A stretch of DNA of 64,000 bases from positions 62,001 to 126,000 of the forward strand of contig JALTBN010000027.1 in the NCBI GenBank assembly GCA_027075325.1, read 5' to 3'. Shown in pieces: positions 1-7,731 of this stretch (position 1 is the first letter of the stretch; every line of letters begins with the position of its first letter). The position numbers and the translations under genes are program-made. Under the pieces are notes generated by a model, which was not told the DNA's origin, did no database searches, and saw only the letters and a list, made by a program, of their open reading frames with translations. This stretch comes from Thermococcus sp. Its GTDB lineage: Archaea; Methanobacteriota_B; Thermococci; Thermococcales; Thermococcaceae.

Positions 1-497
1 GGCATTACCGTGATTTTCCCGAAGAGGGTGTGGGCCTCAAAGGTCTTCCCGTGGATTTTGCTTATCGACTCTGGCTCGAAGCCGAACTTCCTGAGGATGT
101 AGCCCATTGAATGCCTTCCCAGGGGCACGATAACCTTCGGCCTGATGATATCTATCTGCCTGTCGAGGTAGGGAGAGCAGGCTTTAATCTCCTCCTCCGT
201 CGGGTCGCGGTTCTCCGGCGGACGGCACTTGACGATGTTGGTGATGTAAACTTCCTCCCTGCTCAGGCCTATTTCCCCGAGGAGCTCGTCGAGCACCCTT
301 CCCGCTCTTCCAACGAAGGGAAGGCCCTTCTGGTCTTCCCAGTAGCCGGGGGCCTCACCCACGAACATAACCCTTGCATCGTAGCTCCCGGCACCGGGGA
401 CGGCGTTAGTCCTGAGCTTCCCGAGGGGACACCTCTGGCAGTTCCTGATTTTCTCCTCAAGCCCGTGCATCAGCATCTCCTTTTTAGAATCCACCAT
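1..497 (-). CDS. Type-4 uracil-DNA glycosylase, 3' end cut by window edge
   Basis: Removes uracil from DNA to start base-excision repair. The 165 residues present start at the ATG at 497. They show an early CQRC pair (about residues 20-23), the GEAPG active-site motif near residues 47-51, the NIVKCRPPENRDP segment and a further Cys in EIKACSPYL, which together give the four-Cys [4Fe-4S] site of family-4 enzymes. The C-terminal part with the second catalytic motif lies beyond base 1. The gene follows the 126-residue protein at 507-887 by about 10 bases and is probably co-transcribed with it. Confidence 0.93.
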   Translation of the reverse strand, partial: MVDSKKEMLMHGLEEKIRNCQRCPLGKLRTNAVPGAGSYDARVMFVGEAPGYWEDQKGLPFVGRAGRVLDELLGEIGLSREEVYITNIVKCRPPENRDPTEEEIKACSPYLDRQIDIIRPKVIVPLGRHSMGYILRKFGFEPESISKIHGKTFEAHTLFGKITVM

Positions 498-506
498 AAG
501 AGACCC

Positions 507-887
507 TCACACAAGGGATTTCTGGTTTAAGTAAGCCCGCAGGAGCTCCACCCAGGCAGTGTAGTAGCCCTTCTCATACTCATCCCGGAACTCCTGAGAG
601 ATTATATCCTCAAAGCGCTTCAGGAACTCTTCCGCCCGTTCTCTGTCGTTCTTTGATACAATCTGGAAGAGGAAAGAATCCGAGTCGTTGTCCTGCAGGG
701 CGCTCAGGAATCCGTTTACTGCTCTAGCGTATCCCCTCCCCCATTCATCAGAGCCCGCCATCTTCAGGAGTTTCTCAAGGTGCCCCTTTGCCCTGCTGAA
801 GTCTCTCCTAAGAAGGGCCCGCAGGAACATTTCCATTCTCATGTCTCTGGCCGACACTTCAATCACCACCTGCCTTTGGATGGGCAT
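507..887 (-). CDS. Conserved-looking small protein of unknown function
   Basis: A 126-residue soluble, charged, probably all-helical protein with no signal peptide and no motif I recognise. It lies directly upstream of the uracil-DNA glycosylase gene on the same strand. The start is uncertain. The ATG at 887 has no clear ribosome binding site, while a GTG at 857 is preceded by GGTGGTGATT and lies a suitable distance after a TTAAAAG element near 895, so the protein may be about 116 residues. The operon position suggests a housekeeping or repair link, but this is only inference. Confidence 0.7.
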   Translation of the reverse strand: MPIQRQVVIEVSARDMRMEMFLRALLRRDFSRAKGHLEKLLKMAGSDEWGRGYARAVNGFLSALQDNDSDSFLFQIVSKNDRERAEEFLKRFEDIISQEFRDEYEKGYYTAWVELLRAYLNQKSLV

Positions 888-961
888 CTTTTAACGATTT
901 CCCGCCATTTCCCACATTTGTCCCATACCTATGAAGCAAAATCTTCATATTTACGCAAAAG

Positions 962-970
962 CTTTTATAC
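962..970 (+). promoter_or_regulatory. TATA box of the tetraether synthase gene
   Basis: CTTTTATAC preceded by an AAAAG BRE-like run. Transcription would start near 993, leaving a short leader with GGTGAT at 1015-1020 before the ATG at 1026. Confidence 0.6.
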
Positions 971-1025
971 CCTTAAATTGAACCAGTTCCCAGAAGCCGG
1001 AGTTGTTGGGTGAAGGTGATGAATC

Positions 1026-2798
1026 ATGGCTGAAAGTCTTGGTGAAATCCCCAGCGGGGAGAAAGAGTTTGCAGAATCAACCAAAAGGATTAGGGACATA
1101 GTCGAGTTCCCAGAGATAAGCGAGGACGAGTTTTATGAGACCCTTAAAAAGGCCAGCAGGGGCTACGGGGGCCAGCTTCCACACAGAACCTACTCATTGT
1201 GCCCCGAAACAAGAAGGGTCGTCCCGGCGCTGGTGTGGGAAAAGGACGGAAAGGTCTGGATAACCAAGAAGTGCCCGGAGGGCATGATAACCGACCTCTA
1301 CTACGAGGACGTCGAGCTGTACAACCGCTTCAAGAGGTGGCGCTGGGAGGAGAAGGAGCTTTACAGCGCCAACGTGGAGAACAGCGGAATGAACTGCCCG
1401 TTCGACTGTGGAATGTGCCCGAGGCACCGCTCCCACACGAACCTCCTCAACATCGTCCTCACCAACCGCTGCAACCTTAGCTGCTGGTACTGCTTCTTCT
1501 ACGCCAAGGAGGGTCAGCCGATATACGAGCCGACCCTTGAGCAGATACGCACCATGCTCCGCAACGCCAAGAAGGAGCACCCAATAGGAGCGAACGCGGT
1601 TCAGTTCACGGGCGGTGAGCCGACCCTCAGAGAGGACCTCATAGAGATACTCAAAATGGCCAAGGAGGAGGGCTACGACCACGTCCAGCTCAACACCGAT
1701 GGGATAAAGCTCGCCTTTGACCCGGAGCTGGTTAAGAAGATACGCGAGGCCGGAACGAACACCCTATACCTGAGCTACGACGGAATGACCCCCCAGACCA
1801 ACTGGAAGAACCACTGGGAGATACCGCTCATCTTCGAGAACGTGAGGAAGGCCGGTGGACCGGGAATAGTACTGGTTCCGACAACCATAAGGAACGTCAA
1901 CGACCACGAACTCGGTGCGATAATAAACTTCGGCCTCAATCACCTCGATATAGTCAGGGGAGTTAACTTCCAGCCCCTCTCACAGGTCGGCAGGGTTCCA
2001 AAGAGGGAGCGCCAGAGGTTCAGGATAACCATACCCGGGGCCATCAGCAGGATTGAGGAGCAGACGAACGGCGTTATAACCAGGGAGGACTGGTACCCGA
2101 TCCCGATAGCCGGCCACATAGCGCGCTTTTTCGAGGCCTTCACAGGCTCACGCTACTACATGACCAGCCACTTTGCCTGCGGCGCGGCAACCTACGTCTT
2201 CCTCGACCGCGAGAACAAGCGCGTCATCCCCATACCAAGGTTCATCGACGTTGAGGGCTTCGTGGAGTTCCTTGAGGAGAAAGCCGAGGAGATAGAGCAG
2301 TGGAAGACCATGGGCAAGCTCAAGAAGCTCAAGCTCGGTGCGGAGATATTCATGAAGTTCCGCTCTTTCTACGATGACAAGTACGCTCCCAAGGGGCTGG
2401 GCGTCCTCGACCTCATAAAGAACGCTTTCATGCACGGCAACTACGACGCCCTCGGCAAGTTCCACGAGAACGCGCTCTTCCTCGGAATGATGCACTTCAT
2501 GGACGAGTACAACTACGACGTCGAGCGCGTTGAGCGCTGCGTCATCCACTACGCGATGCCGGACGGAAGGATCGTCCCGTTCTGTACCTTCAACGTGATT
2601 CCTGAGCTCTACAGGGACAAGGTGCAGGCCCAGTTCAGCTACAGCTGGGAGGAGTGGAAGGCCCTCCATCCGGACTGGGACTACAAGAAGGACAAGTACT
2701 TCAGGAGCAAAGAGTTCGTCGAGAAGATGAGGAACAGCGAGGTTTACAGGAAGACTTACATTGACATAGAGGACTACTTCGGGCTGAACAGGGAGTGA
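1026..2798 (+). CDS. tes: Radical SAM tetraether lipid synthase
   Basis: Predicted to join two archaeol lipid tails by carbon-carbon bonds to make macrocyclic or tetraether (GDGT) membrane lipids, the reaction shown for the Methanocaldococcus Tes family. The 590-residue protein has the radical-SAM cluster CNLSCWYC at residues 149-156, the GGEPT SAM-binding motif shortly after, and extra Cys at about 59, 83, 124, 128 and 131 typical of this family's additional iron-sulfur clusters. Start ATG has GGTGAT five bases upstream. A small gene follows after about 10 bases. Other MoaA-like radical SAM roles are possible, but the N-terminal Cys pattern and length favour Tes. Confidence 0.85.
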   Translation: MAESLGEIPSGEKEFAESTKRIRDIVEFPEISEDEFYETLKKASRGYGGQLPHRTYSLCPETRRVVPALVWEKDGKVWITKKCPEGMITDLYYEDVELYNRFKRWRWEEKELYSANVENSGMNCPFDCGMCPRHRSHTNLLNIVLTNRCNLSCWYCFFYAKEGQPIYEPTLEQIRTMLRNAKKEHPIGANAVQFTGGEPTLREDLIEILKMAKEEGYDHVQLNTDGIKLAFDPELVKKIREAGTNTLYLSYDGMTPQTNWKNHWEIPLIFENVRKAGGPGIVLVPTTIRNVNDHELGAIINFGLNHLDIVRGVNFQPLSQVGRVPKRERQRFRITIPGAISRIEEQTNGVITREDWYPIPIAGHIARFFEAFTGSRYYMTSHFACGAATYVFLDRENKRVIPIPRFIDVEGFVEFLEEKAEEIEQWKTMGKLKKLKLGAEIFMKFRSFYDDKYAPKGLGVLDLIKNAFMHGNYDALGKFHENALFLGMMHFMDEYNYDVERVERCVIHYAMPDGRIVPFCTFNVIPELYRDKVQAQFSYSWEEWKALHPDWDYKKDKYFRSKEFVEKMRNSEVYRKTYIDIEDYFGLNRE

Positions 2799-2808
2799 GG
2801 TGGGAACA

Positions 2809-3117
2809 ATGAGCGAGAAAGTCTTAAAGAAGAACCTCATGAGGCTCGACCTCAAGTTCGGAAAGATCGATCCCGAGACGGCCCAGGTGAAACAGTACGA
2901 GCTTGAGAAGGACATCAGGGTCTGGAGGGTTTTCCTCAACGGCTACGCAAGGAACGGCTTCGTGGTCTTCGATGAGGAAGCGATGTCAAAGGAGGAGATC
3001 ATGAACCTCCTCGGGGACCTAGAGCCGCAGGTAAAGGCAATGAGACGGCTCACCGTCGCAGACCTCGTCGATGAGAGCATGAGCTGGAATAACATCCTGG
3101 GCAAAATGAAGTCGTAA
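2809..3117 (+). CDS. Small protein downstream of tes, unknown function
   Basis: A 102-residue charged protein beginning MSEKVLKKNLMRLD. I chose the ATG at 2809 because GAGGTGG lies just before it. An in-frame GTG at 2800 is part of that binding site. No signal peptide or membrane segment is visible, and no family is recognised. The spacing to tes implies co-transcription, so a role near lipid synthesis or as a partner of Tes is possible but unproven. Its stop lies only a few bases from the stop of the convergent DUF2139 gene. Confidence 0.75.
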   Translation: MSEKVLKKNLMRLDLKFGKIDPETAQVKQYELEKDIRVWRVFLNGYARNGFVVFDEEAMSKEEIMNLLGDLEPQVKAMRRLTVADLVDESMSWNNILGKMKS

Positions 3118-3124
3118 AAAGAGC

Positions 3125-4594
3125 TCAGCGGAGCTCTATCCTTACCCTTCCTCTCAAATCCTCTTTTTCCAGCTCGAAGCTCACTATCCCGCTGAATGAG
3201 CTTAGGTCCAGGATGTTCTTGCCCGCCCTGACCTCAAAGGTCTCACTGGCGGCTTTCCCGGCCGGCAGTGAAAGGTCGTACTCGTGAACCGTCAGCATGT
3301 TGTCCCCGCTGAGGTAGAGCAGGAGTCTCGGTTCGCGGTAGCCGTCGAGGGGTATTCCGCCGAAGGTTCCGGCACCCAGCTGCCTGGCCATTCTCGGCAG
3401 TGCCAGCGGCAGTGAGAAGCTGACAGAGGGGGGCCTTTCCTGGAGTATCTTCTCGTCGAGGATCACGATATCCCTGTTGCCTGTATCGAAGGGCGTCGCC
3501 TCTGTAGCGCCGGTGTTCGGGGCGCTGTTGGTCGCGATGAGAAGCTTTCCATCCATCTTCTCGATGCTGGTAACCCTTGCGCCGAAGGTCCCGACTATCT
3601 TGACCATCGGCGGCGCGATGTAAACGAGAACGCTCGGCCCGGCCACGGTGTTGGTCGTCACCCATGAGGTGCCGCCGTCATCCGGGTCTGGCTTGTAGAC
3701 CGCGTCGTGGTGCGCGTTGAAGGCGGCGAGGATGCCCCCTCCAACGTTGATCGCGTTCACCCTGAAGGGCGCGTAGAAAGTGTAGAAGTCGAAGAGCCTG
3801 TAGAAGTGAAAGTCCTCGCCCATGTAGGGGTTTCCGGCGATTACACCGCCGCGGACGAAGGCGAAGGCCCTGTTGTAGGCCGAGGCCATGGCTCCAAGCA
3901 CAGGCCTCACGTAGGCCCCTCCGTCGACGCTCTTGCCCAGGTTGAAGGCCTCCCACTTTCCGCTGATGAGGTCCAGCCCCCTGAACCCCTCGATTCCCCG
4001 GCTGAAGTTGTTCCCGATTCCAAAGAAGGCCATGTCGTGCACGAGGGTTCCCTTTGGAGCCGGTTCGTGGATTAGAGCTTTGGCCTTCCCGGTTCTCCTG
4101 TCGAGGGTGTATACCCCGAGGTTCGCGTGCCCGTCCTCCCTCGCGAGCAGAAGCCTGTCGTTGTAAGGATCGTAGATGATGTCGCTCACCTCGCCAGCCC
4201 AGTCGGTCTCGTGGTGGATGGAGTCCTTCCAGAGGAGCTTTACGGAACCTTCCTCCGTGTCGTAGACGTGCACGTGGGAGTACTTGTCCTTGAAGAGTAT
4301 CCTCCTGTCCTCCCTGTAAACCGCCGGGGCGTGAACCCAGCCGCCGAAGTAGATGAACCCGTCGACGGCAGAGACTGCGTTGTAGGTATCGCCGCCGCTA
4401 GTAGGGGCCTCACCGAGGAGCGTGAAGTCGTAGGTCTTTTCCTCTCCAGATTTTACGTCGATGAAGTGCGCCTCCGCCTCGAAGGCGAGGGTGAAGTATA
4501 GCGTCCCGCTGTGGTACCTCAGCCCAAAGATTCCGCCGCTGCCCCACTCCGGGCCGTAACCTGGGGAGAAACGGTAGTTTCTCAGAAGCATGAC
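3125..4594 (-). CDS. DUF2139 protein, probable beta-propeller
   Basis: About 489 residues beginning MLLRNYRFSPGYGPEWGSGG, which matches my memory of the DUF2139 family of Thermococcales and some Crenarchaea. Repeated strand-rich blocks with DxxTG, YDPYNDRLLLAR and ILDEK-like segments suggest a beta-propeller fold. There is no signal peptide. The start at 4594 is preceded by GGTGAT, and a TATA box (CCATAAAT, 4628-4621) places the transcript start near 4600. The ATG at 4606 is an alternative. The reading frame stays open upstream to 4783, but that stretch is better explained as an antisense view of an LrgB remnant. Function is unknown. Confidence 0.82.
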   Translation of the reverse strand, partial: VMLLRNYRFSPGYGPEWGSGGIFGLRYHSGTLYFTLAFEAEAHFIDVKSGEEKTYDFTLLGEAPTSGGDTYNAVSAVDGFIYFGGWVHAPAVYREDRRILFKDKYSHVHVYDTEEGSVKLLWKDSIHHETDWAGEVSDIIYDPYNDRLLLAREDGHANLGVYTLDRRTGKAKALIHEPAPKGTLVHDMAFFGIGNNFSRGIEGFRGLDLISGKWEAFNLGKSVDGGAYVRPVLGAMASAYNRAFAFVRGGVIAGNPYMGEDFHFYRLFDFYTFYAPFRVNAINVGGGILAAFNAHHDAVYKPDPDDGGTSWVTTNTVAGPSVLVYIAPPMVKIVGTFGARVTSIEKMDGKLLIATNSAPNTGATEATPFDTGNRDIVILDEKILQERPPSVSFSLPLALPRMARQLGAGTFGGIPLDGYREPRLLLYLSGDNMLTVHEYDLSLPAGKAASETFEVRAGKNILDLSSFSGIVSFELEKEDLRGRVRIELR

Positions 4595-4664
4595 ATCACC
4601 GTCCATTCTTTCTCTCCAGGATTTATGGCCTTTTGCCTTCGGTGGTAGAGGGTGGGGACAGAAT

Positions 4665-4823
4665 AGCCAGAAGCTTGCGATGGGCGTTACTTCCCACGGC
4701 TTCGGCACCGCGAGGGTAATCCTCGACGACGAGTTAGCGGGAGCGGTGAGCGGCTTAGCAATGGCCCTGAACAGGGTCTTCACCTCACTCCTTCTTCCCT
4801 ACCTCATCGAAGTCCTCAAGTAG
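4665..4823 (+). pseudogene. C-terminal remnant of an LrgB/CidB family membrane protein
   Basis: Fifty-two codons read SQKLAMGVTSHGFGTAR then GAVSGLAMALN and TSLLLPYL, ending at a stop. This matches the conserved last transmembrane part of LrgB/YohK proteins (HGxGTAR, GAxSxLAM, TSLLxPxL). Nothing recognisable as the first three quarters of the protein precedes it: the upstream DNA is the promoter and start of the DUF2139 gene. There is no start codon or ribosome binding site. The fragment overlaps the 3' end of tfx on the other strand by about 39 bases. It is a decayed gene end. Confidence 0.7.
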
Positions 4824-5228
4824 GCACTCGCTTATCCTGAGCCGATCCTTGGCGTCGAGGAAGAGCGTGAAGTCCCGCTTTGCCAGTCGGTCCTCCACCG
4901 GGGCGTGCTCGACGAGGAAGGCTATTACCTCCGCCGTACTGTAGGGGACCCTAATGTCAAGCTCATCGGCCTTCCTGAAGAGCCGTTCTGGGACAGTGAA
5001 TATGTCCTCCCCGGCTTTGACGTCAAGGCTTATCTTCGAGTTTATCTGCTCCCAGAGGAGGAGCGTGTTCTTAGCTTTCTCTATCTTCTCAAGCGCACGT
5101 CTCTCAAGGATGCTCACGTTGGCCCGGCTCGTACCGAGCATCTCTGCTATCTCGCTCTGTTTTAGACCCCTAGCCCTCAGCATCAGAATCCTAATTTGAT
5201 GATCGGTCAAAAAGCTCCTCTCCGACAT
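4785..5228 (-). CDS. Tfx family helix-turn-helix transcription regulator
   Basis: A 147-residue regulator. The N-terminal third is a helix-turn-helix (LTDHQIRILMLRARGLKQ, then SEIAEMLGTSRANVS), and the rest is the alpha/beta domain of the Tfx family first described in Methanothermobacter. I chose ATG 5228, preceded by GGGTG; the in-frame GTG at 5237 belongs to the binding site. Its promoter (TTTTTAATAA near 5256-5266) is back to back with that of tRNA-Thr. The DUF2139 gene lies downstream on the same strand but has its own TATA box, so it may be a separate unit or a target. Confidence 0.88.
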   Translation of the reverse strand: MSERSFLTDHQIRILMLRARGLKQSEIAEMLGTSRANVSILERRALEKIEKAKNTLLLWEQINSKISLDVKAGEDIFTVPERLFRKADELDIRVPYSTAEVIAFLVEHAPVEDRLAKRDFTLFLDAKDRLRISECLLEDFDEVGKKE

Positions 5229-5289
5229 TTTAAACACCCAAGTTTAACGACGCTGAAATTATTAAAAACCTTTTTGGGCAGTCGAAAAA

Positions 5290-5297
5290 TTTATATT
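5290..5297 (+). promoter_or_regulatory. TATA box for tRNA-Thr
   Basis: TTTATATT with GAAAAA upstream, about 28 bases before the mature tRNA 5' end at 5322. Confidence 0.7.
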
Positions 5298-5321
5298 GGT
5301 TTCCCCTTCTCTAAAATTGGT

Positions 5322-5398
5322 GCCCCGGTAGCCTAGCCTGGCGGGGCGGCGGACTTGTAATCCGCCGGTCGCGGGTTCAAATCCCGCCCGGGGCTCCA
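5322..5398 (+). tRNA. tRNA-Thr (anticodon TGT)
   Basis: A full cloverleaf of 77 bases with encoded CCA. The acceptor stem pairs GCCCCGG with CCGGGGC, and the discriminator is T, as usual for archaeal tRNA-Thr. The anticodon stem GCGGA/TCCGC encloses CTTGTAA, giving TGT. The T arm contains GGTTCAAAT. No intron. Confidence 0.96.
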
Positions 5399-5606
5399 CA
5401 AAACGCTGACGGGAGATTGCAACCTATCTCAGGAAACTTCTGAGGAAAGCACCCCAGTGGGGGGCAAAATTTGTATTGGTCCTTAAAGGCTACATGGTAA
5501 ATTGGAGCACGCTTAAAAAGAAACTTCTAGCCGGATCCTCCCGTAAAAATGATGTACAAGACCAGTCCAAAACCAAAAACCCTTTAACACAACCCCCCTA
5601 CTTCTT
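5399..5606. other. Intergenic stretch without a recognised gene
   Basis: No convincing reading frame on either strand. Short hairpins (CTCAG/CTGAG near 5430 and CCCC-AGT-GGGG near 5453) may help end the tRNA-Thr transcript. AT-rich DNA with CTTTAACA at 5582-5589 leads into the guide RNA candidate that follows. Confidence 0.5.
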
Positions 5607-5607
5607 C

Positions 5608-5670
5608 TCGTCCGATGATTGGAAAGAGAGTGAGCTGAAAAGATGATGATCGACTTCTCGCTGAGGACAT
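5608..5670 (+). ncRNA. Candidate C/D-box guide RNA upstream of gdhA
   Basis: A CCGATGA-like box C (5612-5618, imperfect) is followed by a guide, a perfect D' CTGA (5635-5638), a four-base spacer, a perfect C' ATGATGA (5643-5649), an 11-base guide and a perfect D CTGA (5661-5664). A CTTTAAC TATA element lies about 25 bases before, and a T-rich run follows (5671-5682). The layout fits archaeal 2'-O-methylation guide RNAs bound by L7Ae, Nop5 and fibrillarin. By the fifth-base rule the D guide would point to the A within CGAGAAGUCGA. I could not assign a target. Confidence 0.6.
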
Positions 5671-5715
5671 CTCTTTATTTTTATGAACTCTAATGAACGT
5701 AAACGTTCTTTAGTG

Positions 5716-5724
5716 TATATAAAA
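5716..5724 (+). promoter_or_regulatory. Strong TATA box with no assigned transcript
   Basis: TATATAAAA, followed by a 12-base palindrome CGATGTACATCG at 5729-5740. A transcript would begin near 5745, well before the proximal gdhA promoter. It may be a second gdhA promoter or drive a small RNA. Confidence 0.4.
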
Positions 5725-5844
5725 TTCTCGATGTACATCGCTTCTTTTGGCCAAATCTTCCATAAAAAGCGCCAGATTTTTGGAAAGTTTCAGTATCTAA
5801 CGTTTTGTTTAAAATAAACCGTTCTCCTGCCGTATATCGAAAGG

Positions 5845-5852
5845 TTTATATA
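5845..5852 (+). promoter_or_regulatory. gdhA core promoter
   Basis: BRE-like CGAAAGG followed by TTTATATA. Transcription would start near 5875, giving a leader of about 30 bases with GAGGTGGT before the ATG at 5903. This resembles the well-studied Pyrococcus gdh promoter. Confidence 0.75.
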
Positions 5853-5902
5853 TGCAAACGCCTAACCAGGTATCGCAGATTACCGAAACTGAGGTGGTAA
5901 GT

Positions 5903-7162
5903 ATGGTTGAGCAGGACCCCTTTGAGATGGCGGTCAGGCAGCTCGAGAGGGCTGCACAGTTCATGGACATAAGCGAAGAGGCCCTTGAGTGGCTCAAGAG
6001 GCCCATGAGGATTCTGGAGGTTAGCGTCCCGATCCAGATGGACGACGGTTCTGTCAAGGTTTTCACCGGGTTCCGCGTCCAGCACAACTGGGCCCGCGGT
6101 CCGACCAAGGGTGGCATTCGCTGGCACCCGGCTGAGACCCTCAGCACCGTTAAGGCCCTCGCCACCTGGATGACCTGGAAGTGTGCCGTTGTTGACATCC
6201 CCTACGGTGGAGGTAAGGGCGGTATCATAGTCAACCCCAAGGAGCTCAGCGAGGGCGAGCAGGAGAGGCTCGCACGCTCATACATCCGCGCCGTTTACGA
6301 CATAATCGGCCCGTGGACCGACATCCCGGCCCCGGACGTCTACACCAACCCGAAGATTATGGGCTGGATGATGGACGAGTACGAGACCATCATGAGGAGG
6401 AAGGGCCCGGCCTTCGGCGTCATCACCGGAAAGCCGCTCAGCATCGGCGGTTCACTCGGAAGGGGCGACGCCACCGCCAAGGGTGCCTCATACACCATAC
6501 GCGAGGCTGCCAAGGCCCTCGGTATGGATCTCAAGGGCAAGACCATCGCCATCCAGGGTTACGGTAACGCCGGCTACTACATGGCCAAGATCATGAGCGA
6601 GGAGTACGGCATGAAGGTCGTCGCCGTCAGCGACAGCCACGGCGGCATCTACAACCCGGACGGCCTCAACGCCGACGAGGTCCTCGAGTGGAAGAAGAAG
6701 AACGGCAGCGTCAAGGACTTCCCAGGCGCGACCAACATCACCAACGAGGAGATCCTCGAGCTCGACGTCGATGTCCTCGCTCCGGCCGCCATCGAGGAGG
6801 TCATCACCGAGAAGAACGCCGACAAGATCAAGGCCAAGATCGTCGCCGAGGTTGCCAACGGTCCGGTCACCCCGGAGGCAGACGAGATACTCCGCGAGAA
6901 GGGCATCCTCCAGATCCCGGACTTCCTCTGCAACGCCGGCGGTGTCACCGTCAGCTACTTCGAGTGGGTCCAGAACATAAACGGCTACTACTGGACCCTC
7001 GAGGAGGTCTACGAGAGGCTCGACAAGAAGATGACCAAGGCCTTCTGGGACGTCTACAACACCCACAAGGAGAAGAACATCCATATGAGGGACGCCGCCT
7101 ACGTCGTCGCGGTCAGCAGGGTCTACCAGGCCATGAAGGACCGCGGATGGGTGAAGAAGTGA
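5903..7162 (+). CDS. gdhA: Glutamate dehydrogenase
   Basis: Reversible oxidative deamination of glutamate to 2-oxoglutarate and ammonia using NAD(P), central to peptide fermentation in Thermococcales and usually one of their most abundant proteins. The 419 residues match the family length. Visible features are [11 protein letters not shown] and the GGGKGG segment of the substrate domain, and [10 protein letters not shown] in the Rossmann domain. Start ATG 5903 follows GAGGTGGTAAGT. An in-frame ATG at 5852 lies inside the TATA box and is excluded. The codon use is strongly biased, fitting high expression. Confidence 0.97.
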   Translation: MVEQDPFEMAVRQLERAAQFMDISEEALEWLKRPMRILEVSVPIQMDDGSVKVFTGFRVQHNWARGPTKGGIRWHPAETLSTVKALATWMTWKCAVVDIPYGGGKGGIIVNPKELSEGEQERLARSYIRAVYDIIGPWTDIPAPDVYTNPKIMGWMMDEYETIMRRKGPAFGVITGKPLSIGGSLGRGDATAKGASYTIREAAKALGMDLKGKTIAIQGYGNAGYYMAKIMSEEYGMKVVAVSDSHGGIYNPDGLNADEVLEWKKKNGSVKDFPGATNITNEEILELDVDVLAPAAIEEVITEKNADKIKAKIVAEVANGPVTPEADEILREKGILQIPDFLCNAGGVTVSYFEWVQNINGYYWTLEEVYERLDKKMTKAFWDVYNTHKEKNIHMRDAAYVVAVSRVYQAMKDRGWVKK

Positions 7163-7280
7163 TTTCTTCTCCCTTTTATATTCGTTTCTCTTCTCTCTAT
7201 CCCAACCACATACGAAAAGCAACGTTAATTTTTTAAAGGGCTTTTCAAATATCTTCCAAAATCGTAAGGAGGGTACTTTC

Positions 7281-7612
7281 ATGGGAGAAAGGGTAGAGGC
7301 TCTGTTAAGGATTCCTCTCGCAATCGTATACGGGGTTATCCTGTACGTACTGGACCTGGTTGTTGGAGTTGTGGTTCTAATTCAGTTCTTCTACACGCTC
7401 ATTCTCGGAAGACGACACAAGGGCATGGCACGGTTCGCCAACAACTACGCCTCACTCAGGTATCACATCCTCAGGTACTCCAGCTTCGCCACCAATGAGA
7501 GACCGCTATTTGGAGGGCCGGATGGGAAGAAACGCTGCCCTGCGACTTTGACAGAGAGGATAGAAGGCAGTCCTACGAGCAGTTAAAGGACGATTTCGAT
7601 CAGCTATTCTGA
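7281..7612 (+). pseudogene. DUF4389 membrane protein with a frameshift
   Basis: Reads GERVEALLRIPLAIVYG, one long hydrophobic segment (about residues 10-35), then LIQFFYTLILGRRH and YASLRYHILRYSSFATNERP, as in DUF4389 proteins. Near 7527-7533 the frame shifts. The old frame ends at 7586 with nonsense, while the +1 frame resumes the expected tail EETLPCDFDRED to QLKDDFDQLF with a stop at 7612. Restoring one G in the GATGGGAAG run would repair it to 110 residues. The ribosome binding site AAGGAGGG is strong. This may be a true mutation or a sequencing error. Confidence 0.75.
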
Positions 7613-7690
7613 TTGCTTATCCCTTGTTGTCTTTTTCTCCGTTTTTGCATTTCGGGGTTTACTTCAGCGGGCAGATTCTGAACCACTCAA

Positions 7691-7698
7691 TTTATATA
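7691..7698 (+). promoter_or_regulatory. TATA box of the nuclease gene
   Basis: TTTATATA. Transcription would begin near 7719, just before the AAGGTGGT binding site and the TTG start at 7732, which helps decide that start. Confidence 0.65.
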
Positions 7699-7731
7699 CC
7701 CCCACAACCCCCCAAGTTGAAGGTGGTTGCA

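Noticed and set aside
4607..4783. N-terminal 59 codons extending the DUF2139 frame upstream
   Set aside because: This stretch is antisense to the LrgB remnant, carries the DUF2139 TATA box, and the GGTGAT-preceded start at 4594 fits better.
5399..5600. Possible CRISPR fragment after tRNA-Thr
   Set aside because: No repeated unit of 25-37 bases is present here or elsewhere in the window.
5643..5664. Match of the 5650-5660 guide to the conserved GAAGUCG near the 3' end of 16S rRNA
   Set aside because: Only seven bases agree, and the guide position would be off, so I do not claim a target.
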